Below are positions 41,801 to 52,655 of a stretch of DNA of 64,000 nucleotides, piece after piece; the stretch's first letter is position 1; the number at the start of each line of letters is the position of its first letter. The notes beneath the pieces were generated by a model, which was not told where the DNA came from, searched no databases, and saw only the letters and a list, made by a program, of their open reading frames with translations. Location: positions 25,952,001 to 26,016,000 of the forward strand of contig OY756964.1 of assembly GCA_963580455.1 (NCBI GenBank). Reading direction: 5' to 3'. A program made the translations under genes and the position numbers. Source of the stretch: Euonymus europaeus (Eukaryota > Streptophyta > Magnoliopsida > Celastrales > Celastraceae).

Positions 41801-43245
41801 AATCTCCTACTTTTTTTTGGCAGAATGTTCAGCAATATCTTATCCTTATTTTGGATGGATTGACGAAATAAGGAGGGAGTTAGAGACAGATCCTTGGATA
41901 CAATCCAAGACTAAAGAAGTTCAGGGTAATGGCATGACTCAAAATAAATATTCTGTGGATAATGGTTTTTTGAAATACAAATCCAGAGTAGTTTTGAGTC
42001 CTACTACTTCCTGGAGAGCAAGAATTTTTGAGGAATTCCATAGTTCTCCCTCCGTTGGTCATACAGGTGTATTAAGAACATATCATAGAATCAAGAAGGG
42101 TTTCTATTGGCAAGGCATGAAAACTGACATCAGGAATTGGATTGCTCAGTGTGCTATTTGTCAACAGCAAAAATATGAGAATATTTCCTCTCCTGGCCTA
42201 TTGCAACCTCTACCTGTTCCACAAAAGATTTGGCATGATATATGTATGGACTTTATAGTGTCATTGCCATTATGCAAGGGCAAATCTGTGATTATGGTTA
42301 TTGTGGACATGATGACAAAGTATGGATATTTCATTGCACTACAATCCATACACTGCTGTGATGGTTGCTCAAGTTTTTGTTGAAAATGTATTCAAGCTAC
42401 ATGGAATGCCATCTTCCATTGTGAGTGACAAGGACCCAATATTTTTGAGCAGTTTTTGGAAAGAATTTTTCAAGTTCCAAGGATCAAAACTTTGCATGAG
42501 CTCAGGTTACCATCCTCAAAGTGATGGACAGACTGAGATTGTAAATAAGTGTGTTGAGACTTATTTGAGGTGCTTTACCAGTCTTCATCCCAAACATTGG
42601 TTACAGTGGCTGCCGTGGGCAGAATGGAGTTATAATACCTCATTCCACTCATCTGCCAAAGCAACTCCATTTGAGTTGGTTTATGGTTATCCTCCACCAA
42701 CAATTATCTCTTATGTGATTGGTTCGGCTAAACTGGATGTAGTGGAAAGAACTTTGGTTGATAGGGACAGATTATTGGGTATGCTGAGGCATAATTTACT
42801 GGTTGCACAGGAACGTATGCAAACTCAAGTGAATAAGCACAGAACTGAAAGAGAATTTGTGGTAGGGGATTTAGTGTATTTGAAGCTCATTCCATGTCAG
42901 TTACCTTCACTAGCCATCCATGCTTATCATAAGTTGCATCCAAAGTATTATGGCCCTTATATGATCTTGGAAAAGATTGGCTCTGTGGCGTACAAATTGA
43001 AGCTACCTGCTGAATCAAAAATCCATCCTGTGTTCCATGTCAGCCTTCTCAAAAAACATATTGGTCCTGCTGTGCAACCTACTGTTATGCTACCTACTGT
43101 AACAGATGCATGTTTAGTTCAAGCTCCAATTCCACAAGCAATTCTCAAGCGCAGATTGTACAAGAAAGGTGCAATAGCTGGAACTCAACTACTTGTACAT
43201 TGGCAGGATCATACAATAGAAGAAACCACTTGGGGGACTACATAG
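38817..43245 (+). pseudogene. Degenerate gag-pol of Ty3/gypsy element
   Basis: Gag starts MPRRTRAAIMDS at 38817 and contains the retrotransposon gag motif (EALQWF-type LQWFH near 39257) and a zinc knuckle CFYCDERYVRGHKC (about 39739-39780). A protease follows with active site MDSGSTHNF (about 39983). RT begins near 40580 (YGPIQKTEIEKAV), with [14 protein letters not shown] and [12 protein letters not shown]; the YDD box region near 40990 is disrupted. RNase H (RPVAFTSQALGPRNLALSTY) is near 41470, the integrase zinc-binding part (HTGVLRTYHR...CAICQQQK) near 42060-42175 and the integrase core near 42240-42560. Lesions include stops at 39087, 39258 and 40086 and at least four frame changes between 40200 and 42330. 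The final stop is near 43243. No extra ORF is present. Confidence 0.9.
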
Positions 43246-43322
43246 AGTTTACTACGAAATATCCCACTTTTCAGTTCTAATACTAACCTTGAGGACAAGG
43301 TTGAAGTGGAGGAGAGAGTAGT

Positions 43323-43597
43323 TGTTATGATCCTAATTTGTAGAGAACAATTCCTTTAATTGTTCTGTTATTTCTGTTATATTCTGTTAATAGGCTGTTA
43401 AACAGTTAACAGAATATGGAGCTGGCTTAACGACTGTTAAGTAGCTGTTATTTTGTAACCACCTCATTTGGCTTATAAAGCCATCCTTTGGCATTGAACG
43501 GCATTCAGAAAATAATATCAGAGTTGTTTCTTTATTCTTTCTCTTCCCTGTCAAGTTACTGTTGGCATTATTAGGTTACGGTTGAAGGTAGTCAACA
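43323..43597 (+). repeat. 3' LTR of the Ty3/gypsy element
   Basis: 275 bp, same ends as the 5' LTR. It is preceded by GAAGTGGAGGAGAGAG, the polypurine tract used to prime plus-strand DNA. Confidence 0.95.
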
Positions 43598-43602
43598 ATG
43601 CC

Positions 43603-44080
43603 AGACCAGATCCCAATCTGAAGCCCGTGGGTGACAGATCCAAACATGACGGCATGAGGAAGTGGCAGTGGCAAAGACCAGTTACTGATAGCTTTTTATC
43701 CCTTTTAGAGTTTAAAGTGTTGTGATTAATCGTAATCATACACGTACAACTCAAACAATACTCTAGCTTTGGCAAAGACAGATTGGAAAATGAATCAGTG
43801 CTCGAAGTCTATTCCCATTAATCTCGTCCAATAGAAATATAAAATGACCTTCAAAGGCAGACATATTTCCATGAGAAATTTGTGCGACTGTAAGAATAAA
43901 AAGTGAACTAAAAGGTTAAATATAAATTAATTTTGAATAATTGACAATACACATGTTAACATTGGAAATGACGAGTAATGGCTGCTAGTATTACAAAGTT
44001 TCAAGCAATTTAAATTATAGACATGGACAAGTGATCGAAGGGGGGAAAAATTGAAGAGGCCCAGTAATTCTCAGTGTACG
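43603..44080. other. Spacer, 3' flank of receptor kinase gene
   Basis: Non-coding; likely includes the 3' UTR of the kinase gene. Nothing else recognised. Confidence 0.5.
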
Positions 44081-46534
44081 TTATCTGGGACCGGAGAGTC
44101 TCACAGCAGAAAGATGAGCATCACTGTTGCAGTCTGATGGTCCTGAAGATGTAGTCCCCTCCTCGCTAAACGACTTGAAGAAGCTCGCATAAAGGCGAGA
44201 TCCCAGCGGAGAGGACATCGGTGGAAGAGGAACTGGAGATACGCCTTCAAGCATTTGAACAACTTTGGTCATCGATGGCCTCAAATGCATGTCTTCTTGT
44301 ATGCACCATAATGCAACTTTCATACTTCTGGAAATACTCTCTTCGTTCTCTGGGGCTACCTTCAGTTTTATGTCAACGATGTCCCTCAGTTTTCCTTCGT
44401 CCATCATCTTGAAGGCATAGGATGGGAAGTGGGATTTCTCCGAGGATTCTGTCGGGTCGAAGTTTTTCCTTCCACCGATGATCTCTAGCAATACCATTCC
44501 ATAGCTATACACGTCGCTCTTTTCGGATATTGCGTAGTTGGTTATCCACTCTGGAGCAAGGTATCCTCTAGTGCCTCTCAGGGTTGTGAAAACATGGCTT
44601 TGTTCTCGAGTCATTAGCTTTGCTAAGCCGAAATCTGAGACTTTGGCCCGGAAATGTTCGTCAAGAAGCACATTTTCTGGTTTAATGTCGCAGTGAACAA
44701 TCTTTGCATCGCAATCTTCGTGGAGATAAGCCAGTCCTTTTGCCGTTCCCAGTGCTATATTGAATCTTGTTTCCCAATCTAACAGGAATTCTTCTTTGTT
44801 TTTCATGAATATCCATTTATCCAAGGACCCATTAGCCATGTACTCATATGCAAGAAGCCAGTATGTTCCTTCAGCACAGAAGCCTTTGAGCCTCACCAAG
44901 TGATGATGATGGATGCTTCCTATTATGCTGACTTCAGCTCTAAATTCTTTCTTTCCTTGACCAATGCCTTCTAACTGCTTCACAGCAAGTCTGGTTCCAT
45001 CTGGGAGAACTCCTTCGTAAACCGAGCCAAACCCTCCTTGCCCCAGCTTCATTGAGAAATTATTTGTTGCAGTTTGAAGATCTCTGTAGGAGAAACGAAT
45101 AGGCATTCCGGACAAACTCTCCAAGAAATTATCCTCTTCCGAAGTCTCTTGAGGAGATTCTGGCAGTCTTTTCTTCCACTTGTAATATCGAAATGCTGCA
45201 TAAAGCAGACCAGCAATGACAAGTAATGTGGCAGTAGCTATAATCGCAACGAACGGGAAGTGTTTTTTGCTCCCATCAATTGTGTCACTTCCCCCATCAC
45301 TCAAGACTTTAATGTATGAAATAAAGCCAGATCCCCCATCAGAGGACTTGAAACTACCTAAGCTATCTAGCAGAAAGCAGTTGCCAGAACTATTTTGGAA
45401 GAAAAGACCAAGGCAAGAGCAGTTCCCGACACAAGAGGCTTTGCAACCATCCAAATCGGTTTTCGAAGACGGTGGAAGGAAACCAAGAGCAAAATATCCG
45501 AGCCCATCTTCAACATTCACGAGCTGTGTGGAATCATTTGAGCCATCACATGGAGAGACAATCCCTGTGCTGCAATTTCCACTGGCACTAAGAGCTGAAG
45601 GGCACTGGCATTTGTTGTTGCTTGAACAAATATAATATGCACCACAAGGTTTTGGCGTTCCACACGGATCCGTTGGTATTTTTGTTGGGGTAGCGCCATT
45701 TTCCCCAACATCTTGGAGATTATAGAAAGAGATGAACCCATCACTTCCTAAATCTGCAATCCAATATCCATTGGCATCATCATTGTCTGCAAAAAAAAAC
45801 TGCCACAGTAGTACTCCACTGCTGTCATAAAACCTCCACGAATTTCCCTCAATAGTTGCCGTGGCGACCACCCCGCCATCTTTATTGACGATTATCCGAT
45901 TGTCCTTCCGCATTGACCAATAAGGCTGCGGACCTTGAAATGCTGCAGAAAGTTTCATATCCCCTGACTTGATTTCAAGAACATAGCCCAAGTCATTGGG
46001 GCTGGGATCACTCACGAGCTTCATTCCTTCCTTGAAGACCTGGTTTGCAATGAGGGTATCCGTGGGATGATCGAAACTCTGCCAAATTACACTGCTATCA
46101 CCTCCAAGCAAAACCAAGTTTCCATTGTCTTGCAATTCCATTGCAGACACACCTTTCCCACTGCTATTTGTCGTCCAAACAACACTCCCTCCTTTCTGTA
46201 AGAACACATTCCCTTGTTTGTCGAAGACAAATTTATCAGAATTTGTAACAGGAGAGCCTCTATTAGCAGACCAGATTACTTTTTGTGATCCGCCCATGTG
46301 AACCACAACTAGTAGAAACAATGTGACATCAGGGGTCGTGGAGAATCCAAAAGCAAAATCTGAGTTGTTCGACAAAAGAAACAATCCGAACCGATCGATA
46401 AAACTCATTTGAGATCCTTGAAATCCAGGATTAATCTTGCCAATACTTTGAATGCTCGCACTGGAAGTTTCAGATTGGAGGCAAATTAACAATGAAACAC
46501 AGCCTAGCACACAAATGATTTCCTCAAATTCCAT
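44081..46534 (-). CDS. G-type lectin S-receptor-like Ser/Thr kinase, SD2-5 type
   Basis: Intronless, 817 residues from the ATG at 46534, close to the length of Arabidopsis SD2-5. An open frame extends a few codons upstream but without an ATG. Domains: signal peptide (MEFEEIICVLGCVSLLICLQ), B-lectin domain about residues 45-165 (WSANRGSPV, NGNLVLL, WQSFDHPTDTLI), a Cys-rich EGF-like stretch about 290-312, PAN-like part about 345-407 (CKASCVGNCSCLGLFF), one membrane helix about 426-447 and a cytoplasmic kinase. Kinase motifs: GQGGFG loop 498-503, Lys519 in AVK, HCDIKPEN at 614-621, DFG 634-636, and APEW. Cys replaces the Arg of the usual HRD, so it is a non-RD kinase, a class often linked to innate immune signalling. 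It would act at the plasma membrane; its ligand is unknown. An intronless coding region is usual for this subfamily. Confidence 0.93.
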   Translation of the reverse strand: MEFEEIICVLGCVSLLICLQSETSSASIQSIGKINPGFQGSQMSFIDRFGLFLLSNNSDFAFGFSTTPDVTLFLLVVVHMGGSQKVIWSANRGSPVTNSDKFVFDKQGNVFLQKGGSVVWTTNSSGKGVSAMELQDNGNLVLLGGDSSVIWQSFDHPTDTLIANQVFKEGMKLVSDPSPNDLGYVLEIKSGDMKLSAAFQGPQPYWSMRKDNRIIVNKDGGVVATATIEGNSWRFYDSSGVLLWQFFFADNDDANGYWIADLGSDGFISFYNLQDVGENGATPTKIPTDPCGTPKPCGAYYICSSNNKCQCPSALSASGNCSTGIVSPCDGSNDSTQLVNVEDGLGYFALGFLPPSSKTDLDGCKASCVGNCSCLGLFFQNSSGNCFLLDSLGSFKSSDGGSGFISYIKVLSDGGSDTIDGSKKHFPFVAIIATATLLVIAGLLYAAFRYYKWKKRLPESPQETSEEDNFLESLSGMPIRFSYRDLQTATNNFSMKLGQGGFGSVYEGVLPDGTRLAVKQLEGIGQGKKEFRAEVSIIGSIHHHHLVRLKGFCAEGTYWLLAYEYMANGSLDKWIFMKNKEEFLLDWETRFNIALGTAKGLAYLHEDCDAKIVHCDIKPENVLLDEHFRAKVSDFGLAKLMTREQSHVFTTLRGTRGYLAPEWITNYAISEKSDVYSYGMVLLEIIGGRKNFDPTESSEKSHFPSYAFKMMDEGKLRDIVDIKLKVAPENEESISRSMKVALWCIQEDMHLRPSMTKVVQMLEGVSPVPLPPMSSPLGSRLYASFFKSFSEEGTTSSGPSDCNSDAHLSAVRLSGPR

Positions 46535-48900
46535 GACCGAAATATAGCTCAAAATTCAGCTAGATTTGGAAGAACAAGAGGTAACAGGAGGAGTTGAGAA
46601 CAGAATATCAGCCAAAAAAAGGAATCTAACCACAAAGAGGAGCAGCAGAGGACAACATGGATACAAAAGAATCCATTTAAGACATGCTAGTTTAAACAAG
46701 ATGAAGAAGACAAGGGAATACTAGAACTACAAGACAAACATTTTAACATCCAAAAACCCAAATTGGTAAACCAGAGATATTCAGATTCCTCAGTTGCTTT
46801 GGCTACCCAGTTCCTCTTTGATTCCAACTTGAACTCCCTTCACAAAAATAAAATCCCAAATGCTTTGAATTCAGGAGGTCAACAGAGATAAACGATAACC
46901 TCAATTTCTGTGACTACAGAGAAGTCTATATCACAGACAAAAGAAAGGACGAAGGCCCACTTGAACAGGGTTGAAAGAGACTCATAAATCACGAGTGATG
47001 GGTACTCTTGATTTGGCCATGAAGTGAAAGAAGCAATGAATGCTAGGTGAACTGAACCAGATTCCGAAGAAAATTATCCCCAAACAAAACGTACTCTGTC
47101 AGGGAATTATTACATACTCCTCCAACTCCAAGAACTAGGAAGCAATAAAGTTGAGATAGAAAGAGACTCTACTGCAAAGGAAGAACTTTTACCTTGTTGT
47201 TTGCAGCCTTGGGTCTCTCTATCTTGTTTCTTAAATCGGTGGTATCTATTTGCTTTGTGTCACAACAAGCCGGAGAGATCTGAGGTAGGTCTTAACTTTT
47301 AAATTCCCAACTGTAAAAGAATGTTATTTTTTTGGTAAGGATTGACACAGATTCAATGATTTCTTCTTGTTTATGCATTTTCGCTCTGGTGTTTTTTTTT
47401 CTTTATTTCATGGGCAATGGTCAGATTCATAGGAGTCCCCATAAGTTCTTCAGATTTGAACCTTCAAGGCTTCAACGTTGTATTGGTGACAGTTACAGAC
47501 CAAGACTCATTTTGCTGCATATACCAACAAGAAAGTTTTTTTAATTTTTTATGCGAACGGATTATAGAGAATTGCTACTGTACATGTTACATATGTCTGT
47601 CTTTGTCGCAAACCAATATAATTTCATTGAATCGATATTGGAGCAGTGAAACCAGATGGATGGGTCTGCAGAATTTAAGTAACGGTTGGGATTAATCTAA
47701 TGCAAAGTTGGATGAGACTGATGGCGAAGGTCAAAAGCCTCGCAACAAACGCATTCAGGCCTTTGGTCCGACCCATGCCAACTATTTTTAATGAATTCCC
47801 ATAAAAAAAACCTTGCTGTTTAATTCATATGACATTCAAGCCGATGAGATCTTTTAATTAAAGATTTGTTTCTTTTTTTATATATATTTTATTTAATTTT
47901 CTTAAAAATAATCCCAAAGATATGTTTAGTTGTTCATGATAGAAAAATAAAAAAAAATTATTGAAAAACATCTTAAAAACATAAATAGAAGAAAAAAAAA
48001 TTCTCAAAAAATGAAAAACACGTAAAACATAAAATAAACCTAGTAGGAGTAGTGATCCCAGAAAGCGAGTAGAATTTATTGCTATTTGTGAACGGACAAA
48101 TTATTCAATGTACAAATAATGTTAATTTCATTTCTCTCGACATCCTTAAAAATGTCTTCTCAACCACGTGCATGTGAATATATAATCCTACCACCAATCT
48201 GTTCGATCTCCATCTTATCCAGTGTAAAATTTTTGTACACGAAAATTACTCACCTACTATTCTAGTGCAAACAACATGTTATGCAAATGACAATCAGAAA
48301 GATCTAGGATAATACATATCTTAAATATATTTATATTATTGTTGGCAACATATTTATGCTAGGCTTAGGAGTTCGACCCATGGTAATTAATACAATACAA
48401 CCTAGGTAGATGATAGAAGCCGGCCCAAGAAGAGCAGCCCATGAAAAAACAATTATGCTTACGTGAGATGAGTACAAATAAAATAATAAAGTGTGTATTA
48501 GATGTTCTCACAAATATGTGGATCCATAAACAAACAAAAATATTTTAGAACCCAACTTTTATTAGCCTAAGTCAACCCAAGTCTACATGGTACTCCATGT
48601 TGGTGTGCCATGTTGGACTTTTTTAAAAATCTGTTTTTATTTATCTTTTTCATAAATAAAACTTTAAAACGATTTATCTCTCAAAATACATGTTATATTT
48701 TTTTAAAAATTACATATTCGAACTCAGCGCGTAAAAATCTTTCTAATAAGACCCATTGTCGATAGTTTTTATCGCGTTTTTTCAATTACATTATTTTTAA
48801 AAATAATATAATTCATATATATGATATGTAAAATGTTTATTCAAGCTGAAATTTTATTACATTATGATAGTAGAATATATATTCATTATTTTTTTGCCTT
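46535..48900. other. Upstream region of receptor kinase and intergenic DNA
   Basis: 46535-47280 is the leader/promoter side of the kinase gene on the minus strand; a 5'-UTR intron is possible but not provable here. 47300-48900 is AT-rich with no gene. The plus-strand frames at 47332-47695 have no family resemblance. Confidence 0.4.
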
Positions 48901-48904
48901 TTTA

Positions 48905-49245
48905 TTGAAATTACGTTGAGTATCTAAACCCGTTAGAGTATAACAGTTAAGACCCTAAGGTTTAGCACTTGAGACATTTATGATTTTATAGTGAATCCGT
49001 TAAGGTTTAGTGAATCTGAGTATTTTAAGTTACAAAATGGAAATCCGATATACGAGCCCGTTAGGGTTTAGCGGATACAGATCCGTTCCCCTTGGGATTT
49101 ATAACACTTATTGTTTAGGTTACAACATAAAAATCCGATACACGATCCCGTTAGGGTTTAGCGAATCCGTTCCTCTTAGGGTTTAACACTTATTGTTTAG
49201 GTTACAGTATGAAAATCTGATATACGACCTCATATCGGTACTCAT
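48905..49245. repeat. Degenerate tandem repeat with telomere-like GTTAGGGTTTAG cores
   Basis: Units begin at about 49029, 49119 and 49201 with GTTACA-A-ATG/AAAA followed by ATCCGATA-ACGA-CCCGTTAGGGTTTAGCG, giving a period of 82-90 bp and about three units plus a more diverged leading one. GTTAGGGTTTAG matches the plant telomere heptamer TTTAGGG read across units, but the spacing shows an ordinary minisatellite rather than a telomere. Confidence 0.7.
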
Positions 49246-49779
49246 GAATAAACACTAGAACCTGCGTAACTCACATATTAGTACAAAAAAATAATGTAAT
49301 TAAAAACAATGTAATTAAGATTGAGTGATTAAAACTTATCGATGATAGATCTTGTTTGATAGATCTTTACTTACTGATTATGGATAAGTATTTTTTTTTT
49401 CGAAATCTAATATGTATTTTAAGAGATAAAGTGTTTTAAAATTTTGTTTGAGGAAAAAAATGTGCTGTGAATTTTTCAAATGAGATATTTTATTTTTTGA
49501 AATTTTAATTTTTCATATCATTTGCTTACAAAGCATGTCATGTAGACTTGGGTTAACTTGGGCTACATAAACTTGGGTTATTTAGCACTACTCAAAAACA
49601 AAACATGAGACATGTGGCATGAAATTGGAAAAAGAGTGGTTATTGCTAAGGATGCCATCTGCCATGATTTGGAAGTCAATTGATGCCCAAAGAAATAGGG
49701 ACATGGAGGCAGGACGTGAGACATTGCCGAAACTGGTGGAAGACAGACCTTAAGAGAGGTGGTAGATGGAAGAAAAAGG

Positions 49780-50229
49780 GCATCAGCGAATCAATCAAGA
49801 CAAATATAAGACTCAAACAGAGTTTTCTCTCAAACAATTATTAGACTTTCTTAGTGAATTCAGTGTTAATTCATTGTCAATACATTATCCACTAGGCCAT
49901 TTTTGTATGTAAATCATTATTGTCAAGTATCAAATGCCAACTATCCTTGTGTCAATTTATGCTTGGTGTTATTCTTATTTTAATTCTGTTAAATCTCAAC
50001 AAAGCGCATCAACGAATCAATCAAGACAAACACAAGACTCAAACAGAGTTTTCTCTCAAACAATTATCGGACTTTCTTAGTGAATCCAGTGTTAATTCAT
50101 TGTCAGTACGTTATCCACTAGGACATTTTTGTATGTAAATCATTATTGTCAAGAATCAATTGTCAACTATCGTTGTGTCAATTTATGCTTGATGTCATTC
50201 TTCTTTTAATTTTGTTAATCTCAACAAAG
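49780..50229. repeat. Two-copy tandem duplication, period about 226 bp
   Basis: The block starting GCATCA-CGAATCAATCAAGA at 49780 recurs at 50006 with about 90% identity by eye; both contain AACAGAGTTTTCTCTCAAAC and TCCACTAGG-CATTTTTGTATG. A third copy begins at about 50225 but stops within a few bases. Confidence 0.85.
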
Positions 50230-52057
50230 CACATCTTCAGTGGAGTTGAGAAACCTAAGATTACTAAGGTCCTAAGGTAATCTATACATTCGTTTGATTT
50301 AGTTAGACAATAGTCGATGCAATTTTATTATTTGACAGTTTGAGATACTATAATCTTTAACACACCTGCAACAAACACCATTTTGGACCAACAGTTATTA
50401 TATACACCAAAGTGTAATGAGAAGCAAAATCAGGATATGAATCGAAACAGTGAGATAATGTTTGATACTGAGAATCTTCTCAAAAAATAAGAAACAAATA
50501 ATTTGTAAGAGATGTTGTCCATAACTTCACTTTGTCACATGCCTGGTATCAAGTATCAACTAAGGTACGCACAATATGCTTTTGAGTAAAGAAATTCAAA
50601 AAAATACGGTGATCATGCAACATGTTATCTTAATATATGCATATAACTACCACTTATCACTCATGTCAACATAATACTATAATGGGTGTGATCTAAATTC
50701 GAACTGTCAGATTTGCACGGTCACAAGCACATTTTTTTTAAATTTTTTTTCAAAGAGTATCGTTTTAAATGTGAATCAAACTCATGAGCCATGTCATTTC
50801 GAGTCTATACGATTTGGCCCGATATAAATTCATCATTCTGTTATCAATTATCACCCATATGGTTCAACATTAACTGAATAAAAGATTTTAAAATAATAAT
50901 AAGTGACAAAATTTCAGGCAATTATTGAGTGTTAGGCCTAATTTTTTGACGGCTTTAATAGATGGTGAAATACCATACTTTATTACTAAAATTGACGTAA
51001 AATAGGGGGAAAATAAAGGTGGATAAGGTTTTCATTTGGAATTTTTTCTTACAAATTGATTAATAATATATCACACACTTTCTTCTGCAAGTGGGAGGCC
51101 TTGAAAAATTGTTCATCAACTTTAGTTATAAAATTGCATTAGGCGATGATCGACACCCAATACTCCCAAGTTTCAATAAAGACGATCAGAATTGGTCACC
51201 AAAACACATTTTGAGTGTAAAACACAAGAATTATTAACTGGGGAAGTTTCCGACTGATGCAATGTTAGTCCCAGAAGACCATGGCTCTTATTTATTTATT
51301 TATTTTTAAAAAAACTCTACTTTTAATGGATTCTGTTTGTGGAGCCTGTATTCAGCAACTAAAGATTATTAGATTGTGGCCCGAAACCTACCTTTGGGCC
51401 AAGATATGAGCCCATCATTAGCTCAATAACACAACATGTTTTTTTTTGGAGAAAACCTTAGGAACCCACAAGGCCAAAACCCAATGCAGCAAAAATAAAA
51501 GCAACGAGACGGAATGTTGGGGGGGCTTGGGCGTCAAATGCTGGATTGATACTAAATTCTAACCCGGTGACAAGCAGGTAATTAGTTTTAAAAAATAGAA
51601 TTTATTTTATTTTTTTAAAAAAGGAAGGTACCTGCTACAACGCCTTAGTTAAAAAAATAGAACTTTGTTTTTGTGGACAGTAATGCGCAGACGATTTGGG
51701 CCATAGAAACCAAAAGCCGATTACTTGGTTGCGTGGAAATTACGGACTCACATCAGATACACAGTTCTCTTTTCGGCATGATTTGGAGAATATAATATTT
51801 GTTCTCTTTCCAGTGCTATTTTGCTCTTTGGTTCCATTGTCTCAAAATTTGGTACCAATTCGATCTTTATCATTGATTGTTAATTCCAAGCAAAGGGAAA
51901 AAATGGATTGTCAAAAGGAGGATTTTCACTCCATTGAGACCGAGCGAACCAATGAATTTTCATTACCATTGATTGGTTCATTTGGTTGCGTTGAGTATTG
52001 CAGGGAGGATTTTAGGAACTCGTTATATTGTATTTTTGACTAACAACAATAACAAAT
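50230..52057. other. Intergenic AT-rich stretch, 5' flank of tRNA gene
   Basis: No gene recognised. The long frame at 51696-52043 has no family resemblance. Just before the tRNA gene the sequence ACAACAATAACAAA supplies the CAA triplets common at plant tRNA transcription starts. Confidence 0.5.
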
Positions 52058-52129
52058 ATCGGAGTGGCGCAGCGGAAGCGTGGTGGGCCCATAACCCACA
52101 GGTCCGAGGATCGAAACCTCGCTCCGATA
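52058..52129 (+). tRNA. Initiator tRNA-Met (CAT)
   Basis: 72-nt gene, intronless. Acceptor stem ATCGGAG/CTCCGAT, A box GTGGCGCAGCGG, anticodon stem GTGGG/CCCAC around loop CCCATAA with anticodon CAT at 52090-52092, T arm with the initiator-type B box GGATCGAAACC, discriminator A. The three G-C pairs in the anticodon stem, the A-starting acceptor stem and the ATCGAAA T loop mark the eukaryotic initiator rather than the elongator. Compared with the canonical plant sequence (recalled as ATCAGAG...CTCTGAT and CCAGG...CCTGG) there are two differences, one in the acceptor and one in the T stem, each matched by its partner base. It starts translation in the cytosol. Confidence 0.95.
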
Positions 52130-52132
52130 ATA

Positions 52133-52138
52133 TTTTTT
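52133..52138 (+). terminator. Pol III terminator of the tRNA gene
   Basis: Run of six T four bases after the discriminator base. Confidence 0.85.
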
Positions 52139-52389
52139 GGGATTGCTGCATCTGTCTCTAGCCTTGCCTCTGGCTCTTTTTCATTTCCTGTTATTCTTCC
52201 ATTAGCTCCCTTTCCATGGAAAAGTATCTCTCAAGCTCCTTATTACGAACCTCTGCAACTCTATGCTTCATGCTTTCAAAAACTCTTCTGTTCTTCGAGT
52301 TCCTCAAGCTGCCTCTGCAAAAGCAGATCTTGTTCTTCCTTCTGTGTTCTAGATAAGCCGAGTGATTGCTGAGAAGAAATAAGCATTTT
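52139..52389. other. Spacer
   Basis: No gene recognised; an open frame here (52064-52372) is overlapped by the tRNA and has no family resemblance. Confidence 0.4.
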
Positions 52390-52655
52390 TTTCACACTTC
52401 CATGGGCCGACCCCGGGGCACCAACTACTTAAACTATATTAGGCTCAAATCCTTGGGTCAGGCCCAATAACATGTTAGAGCAGATCCAACTAAACTATGC
52501 CCAATCGAGCTGGGCCTAGGTCAGAGCCCCACGTAATAGTTAATACCCTAGGCCTGGGTGGAGCTTTATCCAGGCTCTTACTCTAGGCCAGGTCCAATAC
52601 GTTAGAGACGATCCAACTACACTATGCCCAATTGAGTTGGCCCAATTCAGTAAGA
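52390..52655. repeat. TGGGCC-rich two-copy repeat, period about 125 bp
   Basis: GTTAGAGCAGATCCAACTA followed by AACTATGCCCAAT and a GGGCC site occurs at about 52474 and again at about 52600 as GTTAGAGACGATCCAACTA. Composition resembles the 16.0-17.3 kb array but the unit differs. Confidence 0.7.

Larger units (their letters stand above)
38498..43597 (+). mobile_element. Ty3/gypsy LTR retrotransposon, complete but inactive
   Basis: 5.1-kb element flanked by an exact 5-bp duplication ATGCC (38493-38497 and 43598-43602). It has two 275-bp LTRs with TGTTATG...GTCAACA ends, a tRNA-Met-type primer site directly after the 5' LTR, a purine-rich tract just before the 3' LTR, and gag, protease, RT, RNase H, integrase in that order, which is the Ty3/gypsy order. 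Hand comparison of the LTRs gives 13 substitutions and no indel, about 95% identity. Reading frames are broken in many places, so it cannot move by itself. Confidence 0.95.

Noticed and set aside
44081..46552. Start of the receptor kinase six codons upstream
   Set aside because: The codon at 46552 is TTG, not ATG; the first ATG at 46534 opens directly onto the signal peptide.
48905..49245. True telomeric or sub-telomeric tract
   Set aside because: Cores are single per 82-90-bp unit, not head-to-tail heptamers.
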